Source: Kingdonia uniflora
Taxonomy: Eukaryota > Streptophyta > Magnoliopsida > Ranunculales > Circaeasteraceae
Assembly (NCBI GenBank): GCA_014058105.1
Contig: JACGCM010000452.1
Coordinates: 744,001-808,000, forward strand
Length of the DNA: 64,000 nt
Direction: 5' to 3'
Part shown: one piece after another, positions 10,870-22,368 of the stretch
How positions within the stretch are numbered: position 1 is the stretch's first letter
Layout of the letters: every line of letters begins with the position of its first letter
Translations under genes and position numbers: made by a program
The notes under the pieces: generated by a model
Seen by the model: the letters and a program-made list of their open reading frames with translations, nothing else
Database searches by the model: none
What the model was told of the DNA's origin: nothing

Positions 10870-13800
10870 GTCATCATGATTAAGATTGAAAACCTTGTCC
10901 TCCACACAATGCTCATAGACACAGGAAGTGCAGCTGATGTCTTTTTCCTCCAAACCGTCAAAACCATGAAGAAAACTGACCTCATAACCACTGCCAATGT
11001 CGAATTAAAGGGATTCAATGTGGCCACAGAAGTTACTGTTAGTCGAGTAAGACTCTCAGTTACTACCGACCCAGTCACACTTCAAACTAATTTTCTTGTC
11101 GCCGACAAGAAGTCTGAATACCTCAGTATCCTCGGACGCGACTGGCTCCATGCCATGCGGGCCATTCCTTCGATATATAAGCAAACCCTTTGTTTTACCA
11201 CCCCCTTGGGCCCTTGGAATTTAAAAGGCTCTCAATGCCTCGCCCGTTCATGCGAGCACCCAGAGATCGATCAGACCCGGAGGCTCGTCAGCCGCCTATA
11301 GCAATCATTGTCTCTCTCTTTCCCTATGCCTTTGATAGAAACCACCCCACCATCGAACCCACTGTTTAAATCAAACTTGGCGGTCCTGGTCGAGGTACAT
11401 TCATTGGAACTTTACTAGACGAGGTAGAAGGCCTTGAGCTCTCCGACTTCCTTCGAGCAAGCAAAGATGTTTTTACATGGACATTCCATGAGATGCCCGG
11501 CTGGCATGTCACTGCCTCGATCTCATTCCCCATTTTATAGCAGCTATATAGAAAAAGCGTACCTTGGCACCACGCCTTTGAGAAGCAGTAAACCTCGAAG
11601 TAGAGAAGCTTATAGCCACGGGTTTTATCAGAGAAGTAAAGTATGCAGATTGGATATCAAACATTGTTGCAGTTCCCAAAAAGAACGACAAGATCTGGAT
11701 TTGTATCAACTTTACAGATCTAAACAAGCATACACTGAAGGATAGCTTCCCCCTCTCAATCATTTTAGTACTCCTTGATGCCACTGCTGGCCATAAACAT
11801 TTTTCTATGATGGATGCGGCCTCAGGTTACAATTAGGTACCCCTCCTTCCTGAAGATCAACTTACAACTTCTTTCATTATTGAACAAGGTTTTTGCTGTT
11901 TTAATGTCATGCCCTTCGTCCTTAAAAATGCGGGTGCCACTTACCAATGCCTTGTCACCACCATGTTCAAACCCTTGCTTGGCAAGTCGGTCGAAGTTTA
12001 CATCGACGACATGTTATGCAAGAGCCTTCAAAAACTTACCCATATCCAAGACCTAACCGACGTCTTTTTATTACTTCGAACATATAACATGAAACTCAAC
12101 GCAGATAAATGCCAATTTGGGGTTTCGTCTGGCAAATTTTTAGGCCATCTCATCAGTAAACGAGATATCGAGGTTGACCCCACACATATTTGAGCCCTCG
12201 TCAACATGCCTTCACCCCGAACCTGAAAAGATATCCAAAAAGTGGATGGTAAGATAGTTGCCCTCAACCGTTTTATTTCCAAATCCACAGACCGTTGTGC
12301 TTGGCTCTATTCTCTCTTACACAACCAAGGCGTCAATAAAGCAAAAAAAAAAAACATCCCTGAGATCTACTAGAGACCCGAATGTGAACAGGCCTTCCTC
12401 GAACTCAAAACTTATCTTGGTCGACCCCCCATTATCAGTACCCCTACCGAAGGTGAAACACTGCATTTATACCTTGCTGTTACAGATACCTCTATCAGTT
12501 CAGTGTTTATTCGACTAGATTCGAACATCGAAAAACCTGTATATTTTATCATCAAAACTCTAACACCCGCAGAAGCCCAATACTCGAAACTTGAGCGCTT
12601 GCTCCTCATCCTTGTCTATTCAGCCCGTAAACTCAAACCATATTTTCTAGCACACCCCATCCATATTATAACAAGCTACCCCCTTCGAGAAATACTCAGC
12701 AAAAAAGAGAAATCTAGATGAATACAACAGTGGTCTGTGTATCTTGGCAAACATGACATTACATTGGAGAAGAAAATATCCTAGAAAGGTCAAGCAGTAG
12801 CAGACTTCCTCGCTGACTTCCCGGTCGAAGATGTCAAGTGGGAAGAACATGAAGATGACCTGACAGAAAAGTTAACCGAAGTAACAGATCCATGCAACCC
12901 TAACACTAGATAACGTTTATTCACAGATGGATCCGCTGGACCTAATGGCCCAGGGATCGGTATAGTCCTGGTCACACCCACCAATGATGGAATAGAGAAA
13001 GCCGTCAAACTTACCTTCGAATGTTCCAATAACAAAGCAGAGTACTAATCTTTGATCCATGGCCTCGACCTCTCTCTCGAGCTTGGCATTCCAAAATTTA
13101 TAGCTTTCACAGATTCCCAACTTGTTCAGAGACATTACACAGGTGAAAATCAAGTTAATGGTCGCATGGCAGAATATCTTCTTTTTGTTCGACAGCGCAT
13201 GGACCATTTTCCCAAAAAATTTACTATTACTCATTACCCTCAATAAGAAAATCGACCTGCAGATGCCCTCGCCTGCATCAGCTATGCCAGGCCAATCAAA
13301 ATCCCTGACCCTCCATATCAAAGTACTCGAACACCCAAGTATCGACCAGATGGAAGTCAATGCCATCAATACTGGGGGTAAGATTCTCGATCCAGACTAC
13401 TGGCGAACACCATTCCTCCATTACCTTAACAATGCAACCCTCCCAGATGATCCCAAAGCCAGGCGATCATTGTTAGAGAATTGCCACATATACATTATCC
13501 ACAAACATGAGTTACATCGTAAATCCCCAAGTGGCATCCTCCATCGCCGCATATCTCAAACCGAAGCCTCTACAATTCTGGCTGAACTTCACGAAGGTAC
13601 TTGCGGTGCTCATACAGCTGGTCGATCTATGGCCCTTCGTACCGTCTCCCAAGGCATATTCTAGTTGAACATGAAAAAACAAGCTGAAGAGTATGTCAAA
13701 CACTGTGACAAATGCCAGCGTCATGCTCACGACATCTATTACCCTTCACAGGATCTCCAATTCAGTCAAGTCTCCTGGCCTTTTAAAAGATGGGCTATCG

Positions 13801-14613
13801 ATCTCATCGTTCCCTTCCCTAAAGCCTCGGTTAGCAGAAAGAATATCCTTATTGCAACAGATTACTTTATCAAATGAGTCGAAGTTGTACCTTTATGCCG
13901 AACCAGAGAAGAAGAAGTTATCAAATTCCTATGGGAAAACATCATCACACGCTTCAGGTGCCCCCACATGATTCGCTGTGACAATGGTCCGCAGTTCGTC
14001 AGGAGCAAAGTCAAAAAATTTCTCAAGAAACATAACATCATCCTCACCCCCTTAATACTTTACTATCCCCAAGGAAATGCTCAAGTCGAAGCAATCAATA
14101 AAACCATTGTCGACGGTCTCAAGAAAAGAGTCGATGCAAAGAAAGGTCGATGGGTTCAGGAGTTACAGCATATCCTCTGGGCTAATCGAACAACACCGAA
14201 GAAAATCCACAGGCTGTACCCCTTTCCTTCAAACATACGGATCCGAAGCTGTGCTCCCTACCTGATTCGAAGTACCCACACAAGATCCCAACCTCCCAGA
14301 CGAAGACATTGAGTTTGAGCTCGGATGTAACATGTTATGGATCAACGAAACCAGAGACCGAGCCATCGCCAACCTTAGCCGTTACCATACATCACTTCAG
14401 AAGGCATACACTAAGAGTGTTCGTCCATGAAGTTTCAACATCGGAGATCTAGTACTTCGACAGGTCACTCAATCTTCGAAGCCTCGAAATGCCAGTAAGC
14501 TAGCCGAATCCTGGGAAGGACCTTATGTCGTATACGACAAAACCGACAAGGGTTCCTACTATCTAATGACAGAAGACGAAGAACCTTTACCAAATCCGTG
14601 GAACGCAATATAG
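10870..14613 (+). pseudogene. pol pseudogene of element B: PR, RT, gRNH, aRNH, integrase
   Basis: Protease is at 10876-11301 with an intact D-T-G-S-A (about 10918) and G-R-D-W-L-H-A-M. RT is at about 11600-12290, with M-M-D-A-A-S-G-Y-N, then a Gln codon turned to TAG (11834-11836), and Y-I-D-D-M at about 12000-12014. The gypsy RNase H is at about 12300-12760. The archaeal-type RNase H is at about 12905-13250, with F-T-D-G-S-A, N-K-A-E-Y and T-D-S-Q. Integrase is at about 13500-14613: H2C2 zinc finger (H-E-G-T-C-G-A-H ... C-D-K-C-Q), core Asp in W-A-I-D-L, Asp in R-C-D-N-G-P-Q-F, Glu in N-A-Q-V-E-A, and a C-terminal W-E-G-P-Y-V-V. At least six stops and several frameshifts disable it. Domain order is standard for Tat. 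Confidence 0.85.
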
Positions 14614-14741
14614 CTAGTTTCATACAACAGGTCGCGGCCTCTACCTTGTACAACTGATGCAAATACAGGATAATCAATAAATAGTTTTTCCAACCCTATT
14701 TTGTATCCTACTTTCAATAAAAATTTTGGCTTCACTTAAGC
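14614..14741 (+). other. Short linker between pol stop and tandem repeats (element B)
   Basis: The segment includes an AATAAAAATTTTGG stretch at about 14717-14730, a possible poly(A) signal for transcripts ending after pol. No ORF. Confidence 0.35.
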
Positions 14742-15515
14742 ATCATGTCAACCCTTCGACCTGACTAATACTTGGGGGCAACCTTGAGATTTTTCAAGCC
14801 TCCAATTTTGAGCAGACTCGAGGGGCAAGGATGGTTAAAAGACCGGACCTTCACGAATGCATTAGGGGAGAACAGTTATGCTTCACTGTGGCTTAAGCCT
14901 TCGAAGTTCAGTCGATTTCTTGGTTCCCTCTGGGTATCATGTCAACCATCGACCCGACTAATTCTTGGGGGCGACCTTGAAAATTTTCAATTTCTAATAT
15001 CGAGCAAACACGAGGGGCAAGGATGGTCGAAAGACCGGACCCTCGGGAATGCATTGGGGGCGAACAGTTATGCTTCGTTGTGGCTTAGGCCTTCGAAGTC
15101 CAGTCGATTTCTTGGATCCCTCTAGGTATCATGTCCACCCTCGCCCCGACTGATACTTGGGGGAGACCTTGAGATTTTCAAGCATCCAACTTTCGAGCAA
15201 CCTGGAGGGGCACGAATGGTCGAAAGACCGGACCTTCAAGAATGTATTGGCGGCGAGCATGTTTTGCTTCGTTGTGGCTTAAGCCTTCGAAGTCCAGTGA
15301 ATTTCCAAGTTTCTCCTAAGTGTCATGTCAACCTCGGCCCGACTGATACTCTGGGGCGACCCTGAAAATTTTTAAACTCCCAACATTCGAGCAGACTCAA
15401 GGGGCATGACGGGTCGATCGACTGGACCCTCAAGGATGCGTTGGAGGCGAACACGTCTTGCATCGTTGTGGCTTAGGCCTTCAATGCCCAGCAAATCCTT
15501 TCATTCCAATAGAAT
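14742..15515 (+). repeat. Four tandem units of about 193 bp downstream of pol (element B)
   Basis: The landmark TATCATGTCAACC recurs at about 14742, 14935, 15127 and 15321. Each unit also has ACTTGGGGGCGACCTTGA, AGACCGGACC, GAACAGTTATGCTTCG and CTTCGAAGTCCAGT. The same family, with a period of about 226 bp, occupies the equivalent position in both C copies. The block sits exactly between the 3' ends of the convergent pol and antisense genes. Confidence 0.9.
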
Positions 15516-15824
15516 ATCCTAACCATATCAAAGTTCTTCAAGATTTGATCACTCTAAAATCATTCGACAGTTACAGAATATACAGATATCTACAGTTCTA
15601 CTATATATAAGATGATGCAGTACATCATCAGAGAAGCAGTTTTAGCACAGAGCAATTCAAACCAAATTCAATTTAGAATATACATCAAGTTTGAAGCACA
15701 AGTAAGTCAATACCAATCAGAGTTTACATAAATCAGATTCAACATAGCAGTTCAAATTAGTTCGCACAAATCAAGTTCTGAGATCAACTCCACAGAAAAA
15801 TAAATACTGTTCAAATATTACAAT
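15516..15824. other. Spacer: downstream of the antisense gene, element B
   Basis: AT-rich with no credible ORF. It would hold the 3' UTR of the antisense gene ending at 15825. Confidence 0.4.
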
Positions 15825-18069
15825 TCAACAACAAATCCAAAAAAAGTAGGTATGGAACTTCAATACAAATACCTCACATCGGCGTGCTATACCCTCTTTC
15901 CCAACTGGATCCGCAGTACCAACATCGTTAGCATTGCCAGTCGAAGGCCTCGAACCTGCACCTTCTGCAACCACACCAATCGTAGCTCCAACAGCAGTAC
16001 CTTTGACCACTGGAGCCTCCACGCCACCCCCAACACCTCCATTTGGAACATCCACAATATCTGCCTCTCCAACCTTCATCTGTAAAGCGTCTCCAGCAAC
16101 CAACTCTGAGGTAGCAGGCAAGGGTTCTAAAGTATCGGGGTCATACCCCTTATCCTCTATAAACTCCTTCAGCCTGACAATCACTCTACATTCCTGACTA
16201 AACTGTGCCTGATAATGCGCCTTCTGTTCCACCATTTCCTTATCCTTTGCAACAAGCTTTGTCGCACACACCTGTTCCTGATTATGCGATTGACCCTCGA
16301 GCCTCTTATCGTAAGAATGAGTGATCTCTACCAGATCTCGTTTCAAAACTTTGATTTCCGACAATAACGAAGCCTCAGTCCCTTGAGCAAGCTCTAAACT
16401 CTCAAGCGCCTCCCGCAACCTCTTTTTCCTACTTTTACTACCTTGTTGAATGATTGTACCCAAGCATCCATCTGCTAGAGTATTCAAACTGCCAGTACTG
16501 CTAAAAGCATGAAACACTTACGAAAATTACATAATTTCACAAGCAATAATAGACAACTACCTGATACATAGCCTTTTGCATCTGCCTCGAAGCCTCATCT
16601 GGGTTAGCATTGCAGAGTTTGGCCATCGAAGTAAACTTGGCTAGAGCTTGATCTTGTCGCTTGGCCTTCATCATCTCTTCACCCTCATCCTCCGCATCAT
16701 CTTCCCCCAACGCCCTTCACCTTTTGTGCTGAACAATCTTCATTTGTTTAACCTTCGGAGCCTCGGGAACGACCCTACCTTTTCCTTTCTCAGCCTGCGT
16801 TGGTACCTGCCCCGGCCTCAGTCTCGAAGCATCACTAGCCACTTCAAATACCGGTGCTGCTTGCTTTAAGGCCCTTCTCGCCTTCAGAACATACTAAACG
16901 TTCCTCGGAAAATCACCCTCCCCCATTTCGTCGAGTACTTTCGAATCACCTTCGCCCTTCCTCTTCTTTGATGGCTTCGCCGTAACGGGTACGTTTTGAT
17001 GGAGGGAATTTGTCTTCTTTTTTTTCTTCCTCTTGATACTTAGACTTGTGAATACATAATTCACCCACTCCTCGTCAGAATTGAGTACAGCGTCAATATA
17101 ATTCCACGACTTCTCCCAAGGTCGGTTAGCTGGACCTACAGCAAAGCAGAAATATAATCACAGTTTATTCGAGAAACACACCAGCATTAAACCCTCGACA
17201 AAAAACTTACTCGGGTTATAGACTCTATGATGTAACCTGTAAGAGCCCTCCCCTTTGACATTCTCAAAATTACCCTATACCACAATTAAATCTTTATTCC
17301 ATATTCGACCCGTGAAACACAGATCGAACGACCAGGGTTTCCCTGGGTGACACTGGATATGGTATGTGCCCATATTCTGGTTCGCCTTCCTCGAGTAAAA
17401 TGACATCATATTATACCATTCGATTAAGCCCCTCCTCTCACTCCTCAATTTTTTATTCATACCCTCTATTACCCTCATCATTTCATAAAAATTTCCATTC
17501 ATTTGAACTAAGGTAACTTCCCAAAAATTTAACACCTCTTCCACCAACCTTCGGAGCGGAAGTCACATTCCCAATCAAATCTAGCCTCTATATGCCATTA
17601 AACCCTCTCGCGGGTTCGACTTGAAAGTCCACCCTACTCCTGCTACATGTAATGTTACCCCCACCTTCGACAGCTCCAGCCTGGCAGCAAATCGATCCAA
17701 TCTCTTTTTATCTCTAGCCGAAGCAGAACCCTCGCCCTTAACCGACTCAGTCGAATCCTCACTCTGATCACTCTGCTCCCCTTCTTCCTTTTCAACACCA
17801 GAAGGCTCAACATTATCCTCGCCTCTTCCCCCCCCCCCCCCTCTCCTATCTCCTCCTCCTCACTATCCTCACTTACTACCGTTTTACGATGTCTAGTAAT
17901 CGGAACCCCACCTGCCAAAACTACCATGGCTAAAGTGGAATCAGTTATAACATCTAACACTTCTAAGTCGCTGCCCTCGTCCATCGGAGCACGACCAAAA
18001 ACACTAACCTAATTTTCTTTGACTTCCTCATCTATCATCCCCATTCTCGAAGCTCGATAGGTACGCATC
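15825..18069 (-). pseudogene. Antisense gene 1 of element B (conserved FYEM block plus coiled-coil tail)
   Basis: A gene transcribed against the retrotransposon. The start at 18069 is chosen because M-R-T-Y-R-A-S-R-M parallels the starts at 23337 and 30772 in the C copies. The first exon region (18069-17655) has an acidic low-complexity part (E-E-E-E-I-G-E-G). The central block (17547-17275) has N-G-N-F-Y-E-M-M-R-V-I-E-G-M-N and later Y-H-I-Q-C and W-N-K-D-L-I-V-V. A probable intron lies at about 16558-16500 (donor GTAGTT after a M-Y-Q codon run, acceptor TTTTAGCAG). The last part (16499-15825) is a Glu/Lys/Leu-rich coiled coil. Such genes are known as extra ORFs of Tat elements and are often labelled putative gypsy-type transposon (Pfam Transposase_28-like). 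Frameshifts and a poly-C run (17827-17842) break it. Confidence 0.65.
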
Positions 18070-19344
18070 TTATCCTATAGAAGATGAGGCATGCAAATTA
18101 GCTCGATACATTTGATAATCACGTGTCAATAACCCAAATTTCATCTACCCCTCCAATAGATACAAATACTATTAAAAACTCGACCCCAAAAACAGTCCCT
18201 CCGATAATACCCTCCAAATTTCCTTATGGGCTAGAACTCCGATTCATGAATTCCCCCTCGCCTCGACTATAACCTTCCAACTACAAATCCAAAAGATCCT
18301 ACTAACATATACAAAAGGAAAAACATAACAAATTCAGACAAAGATCAATTAACTTACCTGTGTTAGCAGAAGCACAATCGAATTTGCAAGTCAGTCCGTA
18401 CACCGCAACAACTTTAGCAACTTCTCTCAAGCTTTATAGATAATGGCGTATGTTCTCTCCCTCTCACTCTCTGGTTTTCTCTCTATGAACAGTATAGTGG
18501 TTACCTCCTCCTCATTTATATACCATCTCGAAAAACAAAAACCTCCTCGATTTTCAAACCGCTATCATTATCAAGCCCCCACTACCCCAGTTTTTCGGCT
18601 ACAATGTGTTTTGTCTGATTTACCCCTCAAATCCCTCACGTGCGAACTGCACGCTCACTTCAAATTAGCTATAAATTTCAAGCCTTTCAAATCTTTTTAC
18701 CCTCACTCGAAGCCACCCAATCAAATCCCAACATCAAATTACAACTTTTTCGTAAAATGATGACAAAATTCATGATTACCATCATGGTACACTGTCCCAG
18801 AAGCACGTACTGTCCTGACAGACCAGCTGTCCGGGTTGTCAGTCGATCCACTCAAATCCAACAAAACCTTTGACACAAACACTTTGCGTACACAAGTAAT
18901 CGACTATACCTTGTCTCGAACAATCAACAACAGATACCCTCACAATCAATTCCCAAATACCATGAATATTCGACCTGCAAATCATTTGACAACTTAAGAT
19001 TTTATGTCTTTATTACTTCAACAGATTAGATCTTTTACTTCGACAGACCAAATTTTTTTACTTCGACAGATCAGACCTTTTGCATCAACAGATCAGAACT
19101 TTTATTTTTGACAGATTAGACCTCCTACTTCGACAGTTCAAACCTGTTACTTCGAAAGATCAAAATTATACTTTGAACATTCACAATTCTACTTGTACAC
19201 AATACTGAAAAATAAGTCGACAGATTATACTACCCACACCCAATTTAATTAACTTCAAAACAATACAGTACAATTCCAACAGTTCATACAAGTACCCTAC
19301 ATGCATCCATATCTAAATAGTTACCAAAACAGTTTAAGAGGTCC
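18070..19344. other. Spacer between antisense gene 1 and small antisense ORF 2 (element B)
   Basis: No coding similarity seen. It holds the 23-bp repeats at 19015-19170. On the minus strand it should contain the promoter and leader of antisense gene 1. Near 18420-18500 there are CTCTC-rich stretches like those in the leader of the C copy. Confidence 0.45.
19015..19170 (+). repeat. About seven degenerate 23-bp units, ACTTCGACAGATCAGACCTTTT
   Basis: The motif ACTTCGACAG[AT]TNANA recurs about every 22-25 bp from 19015 to 19170, with point differences between units. A faded version can be seen at about 85-160 in element A at the equivalent place. Confidence 0.75.
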
Positions 19345-19740
19345 CTATTTATCATCAGGACGCCCCTCCTCACTCCTAGCAGCAGCAACATCCTCCTCCC
19401 ATCTAGCCTCAGCAGCAGCATCCTACTGCTCCACCATCTCCTCTGCAAATGACTTCAGCAAAGGCAAACGATGGCCCTGAAATGGACCCATCATCTGAAA
19501 TATCCCCCACCAAAAGGCAATGGACATTCCAGCAATAGGTTCCACAGGTTTTGCTTCAAAGAGGTCCGGCATCTCTACATCAATGTCCTGATCGATAAAA
19601 AACTTCTACCACAGTTCTAGCGTCTTCGCCCTAACCCAAATTATTTTGGCAGCAACCTGGTTTGCATACTTGTTCTTGGAAGAACTGTCGTTGGAAGAAT
19701 TGTCGTTGGACGAACCGTCGTTAGACGAAGAAGCAGACAT
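19345..19740 (-). pseudogene. Small antisense ORF 2 of element B (internal stops)
   Basis: The frame runs from the ATG at 19738-19740 to the stop at 19345, 131 codons with two internal TAG stops. The N-terminus is a short repeat S-S-N-D-x (three units) encoded by a 15-bp repeat. The rest is the domain shared with element A ORF 2: K-F-F-I-D-Q-D-I-D-V-E-M-P-D-L-F, then F-W-W-G-I-F-Q-M-M-G-P-F, then L-L-K-S-F-A-E-E-M-V-E-Q. Similarity to small ORF 1 of the same element suggests the two arose by duplication. Function unknown. Confidence 0.6.
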
Positions 19741-20342
19741 TATGTTCAGAAGAAGAATGCAGAACTATGAGAAATCTTCTTCACAACACCCCCTTTTATA
19801 TATGAAGGAAGATTTCAACTTTCCCTCTTCCCAAGACGAATTAATTGCTATCTTCAATTTCCCTCCTTGAAAACTCAACAGTCCAATCTCTGTAACTTCC
19901 TAGACGTAACAGTTTCATCCGCATGCGCATGAAAACATAATTTACGAGGACACGTAATCGACCAACTCCCCAGTATCAAACAAACGACCCATACCACCTC
20001 CCTGAGTTTCAATTAATACACGGTCAATTATTTTCGACCATATCAGTATACTTTGGGGTTACTTTTTCCAGCAGTTATTAGTACTACCGTTAACATTCGA
20101 TGAGTGTTAAATTTGCTTTTGTGCTAACAAGCCTACTCGTCTACAATAACCACCAAATACAATTACACAAAATTTTAGCAAAAACATCGTTTCCATTCCA
20201 TTCTCCAAAGTACAACAACCAAAATTGTAAATTTACAAACCTAAATACATTCAAACCATAGCAAAAATAGAAACCTCCAAATACAACCCTACAATACAAA
20301 AAAAAAAAACCCTGCACTATAACCATCACCTTCACCGCTACC
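19741..20342. other. Spacer between the small antisense ORFs (element B)
   Basis: AT-rich, with no supported gene. It corresponds to 695-1204 of element A. Confidence 0.45.
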
Positions 20343-20684
20343 TTAAGAAAAGCCTACCCTATTTTCAGAGGGGCCAGTTCCAATCGCCAAGCCTTGCTCC
20401 TCAATCTCCTCTTCTGCATGAACGAGATACTCAGCCATAGCCGAAAGGTAGAGGTAGCGCTTTTTAGCAGTAGTAAAATGGCACTTCAGCTACACCCAAA
20501 AGTAAGCATAAGGCTCCCCGTTGATGGGTTCTCCGGCCTCCAGCTCCACCAGTTCATGCATATTCCAATCAAGATCATGATGGCCGAAAAACTTCACGTG
20601 CAATTCAGTTGTCTTTCGCCCTATGCGACAATCTTGGGCGAATCCCATTCTTTTTTGGTAATGCGTGTTCGGAGTGGTATCCAT
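20343..20684 (-). pseudogene. Small antisense ORF 1 of element B (one internal stop)
   Basis: The frame opens at the ATG at 20682-20684 with M-D-T-T-P-N-T-H-Y-Q-K-R-M and closes at 20343, 113 codons with one TAG after Y-A-Y-F-W-V. It aligns end to end with the intact 112-aa ORF at 1205-1543, including R-I-G-R-K, K-F-F-G-H-H-D-L and a tail ending E-E-I-E-E-Q. Conservation despite decay elsewhere implies it was coding when the elements were active. Confidence 0.65.
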
Positions 20685-20925
20685 TGACTTTTTTAGGAAA
20701 TATAGAAGGAAGAGAAGAGAATTAAACAGAAGAAGAGTACACAACATCCTTACTCCCTTAACCCATACTTATAGCCTCATTTTATTTATTACTCTATAAC
20801 CACCAACATCTCTTTATTACCCTTTTTTATTACCTACCCGAAAACTAGCAGTCAAACCGCTCAACTTCTAAGGCCAAGCAGTTTTCTCAGCAAACGCCTC
20901 TACACCAATTTCCGAGACCTTCACT

Positions 20926-20938
20926 GAGAAGGGGAGAA
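20926..20938 (+). other. Polypurine tract of element B
   Basis: GAGAAGGGGAGAA directly abuts the 3' LTR start TGTAGTAGCC at 20939. Confidence 0.85.
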
Positions 20939-21673
20939 TGTAGTAGCCTACTCTCAGCCTTCTACCCTAGACAGATACTCGAAGGCTACTTCGAAGCCTA
21001 TTCGAACGTCTCGAAATCCAGTCAATCCCCAACCAAGCCTCCCAAAGAAAATCCAAAGACAAAACCTTGACTCTAAACAAACCTCAAGGACAGACTCCAC
21101 ACCACAACAGAAATATTTCGACCATATCCACACATGGACGAAGTATGACGGGATTGGCAGCCACCTCACTAGACAAGATGGCATAGTTATTGGTCCTTCC
21201 AGCTACAGTGATAGGCCCAACCACTGCTACGGTATCAAAGCATAGAGACAGACCCAACAACTGTTATAATGACAGTTCCGACATTTTTGGCGCCCATACC
21301 CACGCTAGAATATCCAGATAGTACCCTTGTAATATAACCTAACCTTGGTGACTCAGCCCTTCCAATATTCTATAAATATAAAAGATAGGGAATCAAGGAA
21401 AGGGTACAAAATTTCTCCCCATCCCCTTTACAGTTTACCTTCGATCACCATGTAAAAACCCAGTACTCGAGCCATCGACTACTCGACAGAAATATAAATA
21501 CACTTAAAAATCCACAAAAGATGTCGTGGAGAGTCACATTCCATGCCCCCACGCAGGTATATTTTCTATAGATTATGCACACTCTAGATTATATGCTTAA
21601 ATTCCTTTGATTGAAGATTAAACCACGTGGTGTAAGAGCTGACTTCCCCCCGTCATGAAGTTAGGCCCCTACA
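20939..21673 (+). repeat. 3' LTR of element B
   Basis: 735 bp, TGTAGTAGCC to GTTAGGCCCCTACA, paired with the 5' LTR at 8206-8937. Differences between the pair are dense in U3 and fewer in the TATA-to-end part. Many are C/T or G/A changes. Confidence 0.92.
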
Positions 21674-21678
21674 ATGTA
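21674..21678 (+). repeat. Target-site duplication of element B, right copy
   Basis: ATGTA, identical to 8201-8205. Confidence 0.9.
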
Positions 21679-21830
21679 GTTAGCTTTGATTATGCCTTCG
21701 AGTGTTTGGTTAATCTCGGGAGGCTTCGTGGAATCCGTTGCTAGTCTTGCTGGGCTTTGAGTCTCTAGGTAGGCTTCGATGCAGCCTTTGAGTATTCGAC
21801 TGGTGGAAAGGTTGCGAGTAGGATACTACA
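21679..21830 (-). repeat. Inverted C-type LTR, second segment
   Basis: Reverse complement of about 32275-32424. It ends GGATACTACA at 21830, that is TGTAGTATCC on the minus strand. The purine tract of the inverted element follows as its complement (TTCACCCCCTCTAAA, 21831-21845). Confidence 0.85.
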
Positions 21831-22077
21831 TTCACCCCCTCTAAATAGGGGCCTTGGATATTATTGTAGATGGCACGTGCTGAGAAAACATTGTTGGGCA
21901 TAGGAAGTTGAAACGCTGAAATATTGACTGATGTGAATGTGGGAATTTCCAAGGAGATTAATTAAGGCAATTATTGATTAAGGAGGTAATAAATGCCCTT
22001 TAATCAAGATATAAATAGGGGTTATTAGGAGGGGAATCAAATATTGTTCATCTTCTTGTTCTTTAGTAAGCATAATA

Positions 22078-22368
22078 ATGGAAACCACTCCAAATACTCG
22101 TTACCAAAAGAAAATGGAGGAGAAGAATTGACGTATTCAGGAGAAGACGATGGCTCTAAAATAGAAATTTTATGGGGATCTGGGTTTGGATGTGTCGCTG
22201 CCTGACCTGGTAGAGTTAGAGACGGGGGAGAAGATTTGTGGACAATCCTATGTGTACTGGTGGAGGGTAATGCAGTGGTTGGACCCGCATGTGAGTAATA
22301 GGTATTTTTTTCTGAAGAGCTTAGTTAAAGAATAGGTCGAGGCTGAAGAAGCAGGCGAGGCTCTGTAA
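22078..22368 (+). pseudogene. Small antisense ORF of the inverted C element
   Basis: It opens with M-E-T-T-P-N-T-R-Y-Q-K-K-M at 22078 and closes at the TAA at 22366-22368, with internal stops. In C elements a single ORF carries both the M-[DE]-T-T-P start of ORF 1 and the L-P-D-L-V-E-L-E-T-G-E ... W-W ... F-L-K-S-L body typical of ORF 2. The two ORFs of A and B are therefore probably a duplication of one ancestral ORF. A TATA-like ATATAAATAGGGG lies about 70 bp upstream (22010-22022) and might be its own promoter. Confidence 0.6.

Larger units (their letters stand above)
8206..21673 (+). mobile_element. Element B: complete Tat-lineage Ty3/gypsy retrotransposon (13.5 kb)
   Basis: All structural landmarks are present: LTRs at 8206-8937 and 20939-21673, PBS at 8938, gag-pol on the plus strand at 9023-14613, a tandem-repeat block at 14742-15515, three antisense ORF groups at 15825-20684, a polypurine tract at 20926-20938, and the 5-bp duplication ATGTA. 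Its coding parts carry many stops, so it is dead. The two LTRs differ at many positions, and by eye identity is well below 95 percent, so the insertion is old. It is nested in the LTR of the inverted C element, which therefore is older. Confidence 0.92.

Noticed and set aside
18443..18873. Plus-strand ORFs of 77-105 aa in element B
   Set aside because: No similarity, not conserved in the C copies, and on the strand opposite the likely antisense leader.
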